Part shown: one piece after another, positions 60,255 to 64,000 of the stretch
Layout: the number at the start of each line of letters is the position of its first letter
How positions within the stretch are numbered: the first letter of the stretch is position 1
Assembly: GCA_022376515.1 (NCBI GenBank)
Contig: WTXI01000131.1
Coordinates: forward strand, 1-64,000
Direction: 5' to 3'
Length of the DNA stretch: 64,000 nt
Source of the DNA: Lactifluus volemus
Taxonomy: Eukaryota > Basidiomycota > Agaricomycetes > Russulales > Russulaceae
Made by a program: the position numbers and the translations under genes
Notes under the pieces: generated by a model
What the model saw: only the letters and a program-made list of their open reading frames with translations
Told to the model about the DNA's origin: nothing
The model's database searches: none

Positions 60255-60640
60255 GCGTTCGACCAGATACGCGCGATAAAGGCGTGACGCGAATCCCAAC
60301 TAGGTGGGGTATCTTTTCGCCACTCCGGTGTTTTCTTCTGATTGTGGGTCCTGGGCAAATGCCAATCTTGAGCCGGTTTACCCGTCCTCCAAGAGTTGCT
60401 TCATCAGATACAGAGAACAGTGGGACGAACTATTCTTCCGGGTATCTCGGAAGTATTCGTTCGCCAAGTCTTCGACAGTTTGCTGCCTGTGGGCTGAAGA
60501 AGGTTCATCTGAGCAGTGTGGGGTGGGTTGACGGTGGGATGGTTCACCGGCCTGAGGACATGGGAATGGGGGCGAGTGCTGAAGCGCTGAAGACCAGTGG
60601 GAGATGCGGCAGAAGCCGGAAGCGAGAGGTGAGGCGGAGA
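60255..60640 (+). pseudogene. CutC gene fragment 1
   Basis: This matches exons 6 and 7 of the CutC gene (CGTTCGACCAGATACGCGCG..., then GGTTCATCTGAGCAGTGTGG...GTGGACGGTGGGATG-like sequence and GACATGGGAATGGGGGCGAG). Exon 7 has internal deletions and lost frames. No 5' exons are present. A dispersed repeat (60040-60180) lies just before it. Confidence 0.68.
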
Positions 60641-61168
60641 GCAAATTGGCAGATGGCAGACGACTCGGAGCCGGTGAGCTCGGGCAGCGTTGGTTGATGG
60701 CGTCGTCGATTGCCAATGTGGAAACGACCTTCAAACAGCCACACTTCTCATCACGGAATTATGATGCCCGCTCTTCCAAGCCGCCCGCGATCGCCACCGA
60801 ACCCCAAAAATCCCAAGCCTGCGTCCGACCGAGAAGAAGAGAGCCAACCTCGGAGGATCACGCGATCACGGCTGAGGTCTGCCACCCCCCTACCACCACA
60901 CACAAGCACTTCACGGAGTGACCTGTTTTGTGGGGGCAATTATCTGACTAACCAGGTCCTGGATGAGGAGGTCACTTGGGACAAAAAAAAAAAACAGACC
61001 GCGAATTCATTTTCGGGCCGGCGAGATTGACGTCAAACGGTCCATAAGTTACCTATTATTTAACCCTAGTGTATCTACAGTTTCTCGTTTCTCCTTGTCA
61101 TTCAAATGAACATGTAGCTTCTCTTATCCCTGGGGATTCAGGGGATCCAACCCATGTGACCCAGCATC
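60641..61168. other. Intergenic region with one open exon-like stretch
   Basis: 60760-60861 on the plus strand reads as a proline/basic segment (MPALPSRPRSPPNPKNPKP...RITRSRLR) ending at a possible GT donor, which resembles a first exon. I see no continuation. No gene is called. Confidence 0.3.
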
Positions 61169-63066
61169 TTACAGTACTCTCGCTACCCGGAGTTGTTTCA
61201 TTCGCCGTCTCGCCGCCTGAGAGTGGTTGTTCACGCCTCCATTGAACGCCTGGTCCGCCTCCTTCCACTTGTCACTCTTGCCAGCATTGATAGGGAAAGC
61301 ATAGTTACGCAGGAGCCTCGCACCGCCAGGCTACAATAGTCAGTGAATTCCATAAGTGAAGAAATAGAGAAAAACGCACATGAATATCAATATACTTTGT
61401 CACATCAAGAACGTATTTGTCAATGACAAGAATGCATGCGTCACTTTCTTTCACATATGCCTCCAATTCTGTTTCAGTCCATGTCGGTCCCACCCACCCC
61501 TCCTCGACTGACTTGTCGTACGCGCCATGTATGTACGCACGTGATGCTGTGATGTCCTCTGCGCCAGCATATCGCAGTCCCGACACGACGCCAAGCTTTG
61601 CGAGTGCGAAGATAACCCATTTCGAAGGATCCCAGGCAGACTTTGCAGGATCAGAACGATAATCGTCTGGAAACGAGTGCTGCAACATCGCTCGATTGAA
61701 TAATGGGGATGCATCGGCTTTGCCTGACTTACATGCTAAGAAATGATCAGTACAGTATGACGACGATCGAAGGGCACGTACGAAGTTATGGTTGCCCTCA
61801 CCGGCCGAAAACAGCGCGACTATCTGCAAATACGTCCGAGTCGGAAGGATCCAACTAGATATCACATAATGACATACCAAGTTGGTGCGTGACGTATTCT
61901 GGTCTGAATATGGTTGCAAGCCATCCCAATGAGCAAGTCTATAGCAGAACTTCTACTTGAGCGTTTAGTATGCGGAGAGAGCAACACAAAATCCCACGAG
62001 TTGACAAGAAATAACGAATGCCAGACTAAACCCCCAAAAGTCACTTTTGTTACTTGCAACGCAAACGTCTATACGCACTGAGAAGTCGCCCAACCAGGAC
62101 CCCATAAATGAATCCTCCAACTGTATCACCGTATATGGCGCCCAACATGGTGGGAAAAATCACACCAAATGTTACGGCGATCGGAACTATACATCCTATG
62201 TTAGAACCAACGTGCGTTTAGCATACTCGACACAGACTCACAGAAATATTGATTCTGCAGCCGTACGACTAGGCAAGGGGTCGCGGTCAGCTGACTTGTC
62301 CCAAGACACGGGGCCGCGACGCATCGACTCACCTGGGTCCTCTTCGAGATCCTCCGAGTCACACTCAATCAAGTGAAGTTTGGGGTACTCAGTCTTGAAG
62401 AAGATCCACCCCATGTGACTAAACAGGAACCCACGAGTCGCGCAGTACCTGAGGTAATACATGTAAACTAGTAATCGTGGGTGATTATAGAGAACGTACG
62501 GGTCATTCTCTTCGTCATCGGTGAATCTCTAGAAAAGAGTAGATCGTCAAATAATGGGGAATCGAGGGGAAGTGTCAGCTCACGTGGTGAAGTCGGTGTC
62601 TGATACACCTAGTGGATAGCATCAATGCTTTATATTCGAGTGAGTTCGACTCTAGGGACGTTTACATACCACCACTGATAAAACAAATTAGTCAACGTCG
62701 CATGCAAATAGGCATTACAATACCTTTATTGGACCCTGAAACGAGCTTGCTCCAACTGCTGCGAGGACGATCCGTACCCCAATCGAGGCACTGAAAGAGC
62801 GATGAGAAAATAGGCGGTGGTATCCAATGGTCATGCTATATCAGGATACTCATGGAATCACGGAGCGTTTAGGATGTGATATAGGAATATGCGCACCTGA
62901 GATTTGTCACTTGCCAAAGCGCAATGGTTGCGACGAGAATGGGCATAGGCACGGTAGCTGGTGGACGATGGTAGACACCATAGGCCGCAGCAAGGTGTAT
63001 ACCGCAAAAAAAGGTAATATTCCGCCAACAAAATTCAGGCAGTTTTGGCGGAAGACTGGAGGCCAT
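61169..63066 (-). CDS. Delta-9 acyl-CoA desaturase with cytochrome b5 domain, copy B
   Basis: Fourteen exons in the same plan as copy A (63066-62897, 62835-62724, 62674-62670, 62608-62584, 62528-62500, 62448-62333, 62268-62242, 62186-62079, 62025-61998, 61938-61878, 61823-61782, 61735-61733, 61679-61380, 61330-61169) give 395 aa, open throughout. The histidine boxes HRLFSH, HRLHH and HNFHH and the HPGG motif are kept. Both micro-exons are kept (TGGTG and CAT; the latter now has the donor GTAAGT). Differences from A include an 11-residue deletion in the A-specific AHGRDQGRD region, two extra codons in exon 6 and many conservative changes, so it has diverged under constraint. It lies in opposite orientation to A. 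Confidence 0.86.
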
Positions 63067-63240
63067 GAGAGGACGATAGCTTGAAGAGGGGCGATGAATG
63101 CTTATAGGATAATAAAACGAGAAGAAAAAAAAGAGAAACTTGTTATAACCACGGCAGCATTCTGTCTTTGGTAGAGCTCAGACACAAGCGAGAGCTGGAA
63201 ACGGGCTGGGCTACTGTACTACAAAGAAACCAAGACGTCC

Positions 63241-63302
63241 GTCAATTCTTCAGACGCCGGTCCGGACGTCTGAGGAATCTGACTGACGTCTGAAGAATTG
63301 AC
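63241..63302. repeat. Inverted copies of the GTCAATTC-TCAGACG repeat
   Basis: GTCAATTCTTCAGACGCC (63241-63258) is mirrored by GACGTCTGAAGAATTGAC (63285-63302), with a third copy, GACGTCTGAGGAATCTGAC, between them. It could form a hair-pin. The rest of 63067-63530 shows only the desaturase flank repeat. Confidence 0.65.
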
Positions 63303-63533
63303 CGTCATGGCCAATTCGACTGGCAATGCAGTACAGTAAGTCATGCTAGCCATGATAGTTCTAAGCCGACAGGCACAGACATCCATGTTATCCTAGTTTG
63401 TTTGTATCAGTTCCAACTGGAAGCGGAGCGCGATAAGACGTCCGTTGCGTTGAATTTGTGAGAATAGCCGATGCGGTACAGTAGCCGAGCCCATCAGGCC
63501 CATATTGATGGTACCTTTTGTTTCTATAATAGC

Positions 63534-64000
63534 GTTCGACCAGATACGTACGATACATGGCAGGCCGCGAATTTTGACTAGGTGGGTACTATCCTCCCCC
63601 CTACCGGATCACCCCCCTACCGGATCAGTCACGCAATGTCACATGCCATTTTTCAGACTCTGATTGGCTGTTGCGAGCGCTAAGCATCCGATTTTGGAAA
63701 TATTGTAAACTCCGACACAGGCAGGCGTGACAACCACACTGTATTTTATTTCGCCACACACTACGATTTCTACCAAACAAATTTATGGAATATGATAACA
63801 CATGGTACTAGATACTGTAGGCGAAAAATTGTGGTGATTGAGCGAGGAATGGGCGAGAAATTTGGGGTGATCCGGTAGGAGGGGAGGGATAGTATCTTTC
63901 CGCCACTCCGGTGTTTTTCTTCTAATTGTGGGTCCCTTCCCAGAGTGGGCCAAGACAACCAGCACCAGCCGGTTTACCCATCATCCAAGAGATGCTTCAT
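63534..64000 (+). pseudogene. CutC gene fragment 2, split by a MITE and cut by the window end
   Basis: 63534-63580 matches CutC exon 6 (GCGTTCGACCAGATACGTACG...), and 63895-64000 matches intron 6 and the start of exon 7 (CACTCCGGTG...CCGGTTTACCCATCATCCAAGAG). The two are separated by the element at 63589-63892. Exon 6 has a frame-breaking change. The fragment may continue beyond the window. Confidence 0.68.
63589..63892. mobile_element. 304-bp MITE with TA target duplication
   Basis: The left end CTATCCTCCCCCCTACCGG and the reverse complement of the right end (CTATCCCTCCCCTCCTACCGG) match, continuing into ATCACCCC. The inverted repeats are therefore about 27-29 nt with two indels. TA flanks both sides (63587-63588, 63893-63894). 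Comparison with the uninterrupted intron in the CutC gene and fragment 1 (GTGGGGTATC) shows the empty site. The left end carries a short direct duplication of CCCCCCTACCGGATCA. No coding capacity. Confidence 0.8.

Overview
This is nuclear DNA of a filamentous fungus, most likely an Agaricomycete (Basidiomycota). The evidence is many 46-73 nt GT-AG (and two GC-AG) introns, a DUF6534 seven-helix protein, C2-NACHT-WD40 STAND receptors, a desaturase fused to cytochrome b5, and CFEM-type secreted proteins. A Ceratobasidiaceae-like fungus is possible but not proven. I found no tRNA, rRNA, CRISPR array or telomeric repeat. All exon structures were built by hand from splice sites and checked for reading-frame closure; none was tested against RNA.

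Region 1 (about 1-31 kb) is a repeat-built accessory region. It carries nine apparently intact small secreted cysteine-rich genes, all on the minus strand and all of two exons, plus at least five broken relatives. Their eight cysteines follow the CFEM spacing closely (C-x3-C-x7-C ... CxC-x11-C-x4-C-x15-C). The introns are much more alike than the exons they separate, a pattern known from fast-evolving secreted proteins. The array consists of 2.7-4.4 kb units. These carry decayed pieces of single-copy genes that still stand intact just to the right (a DUF3140 gene and a GRAM/VASt gene), a frameshifted mitochondrial ribosomal protein L1 relic and a TA-flanked MITE. A further small secreted peptide gene lies at 29.8-30.1 kb.

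Region 2 (31.5-41 kb) looks like ordinary housekeeping sequence: a five-exon DUF3140 protein (+), a 975-residue GRAM-VASt-TM sterol-transfer protein of the LAM/Ltc type (-), an intronless RCC1-repeat protein (+) divergent from it, and an eight-exon DUF6534 membrane protein (+).

Region 3 (41.6-53.3 kb) is a 6.1 kb tandem duplication of an eight-exon NLR-type gene (-): C2 domain, NACHT NTPase and 14 WD40 repeats (two seven-bladed propellers). The right copy is open from end to end (1693 aa). The left copy has lost its start codon and has a 2-nt frameshift in the C2 exon.

Region 4 (53.9-64 kb) holds an intact seven-exon CutC-family gene (+), a 14-exon delta-9 desaturase/cytochrome b5 gene (+) and a second intact desaturase copy in opposite orientation. 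Between and beyond them lie debris of the NLR and of CutC, the last split by a TA-flanked MITE. Both desaturase copies need a 5-nt and a 3-nt micro-exon; the 3-nt exon supplies one histidine of the third iron-binding box.
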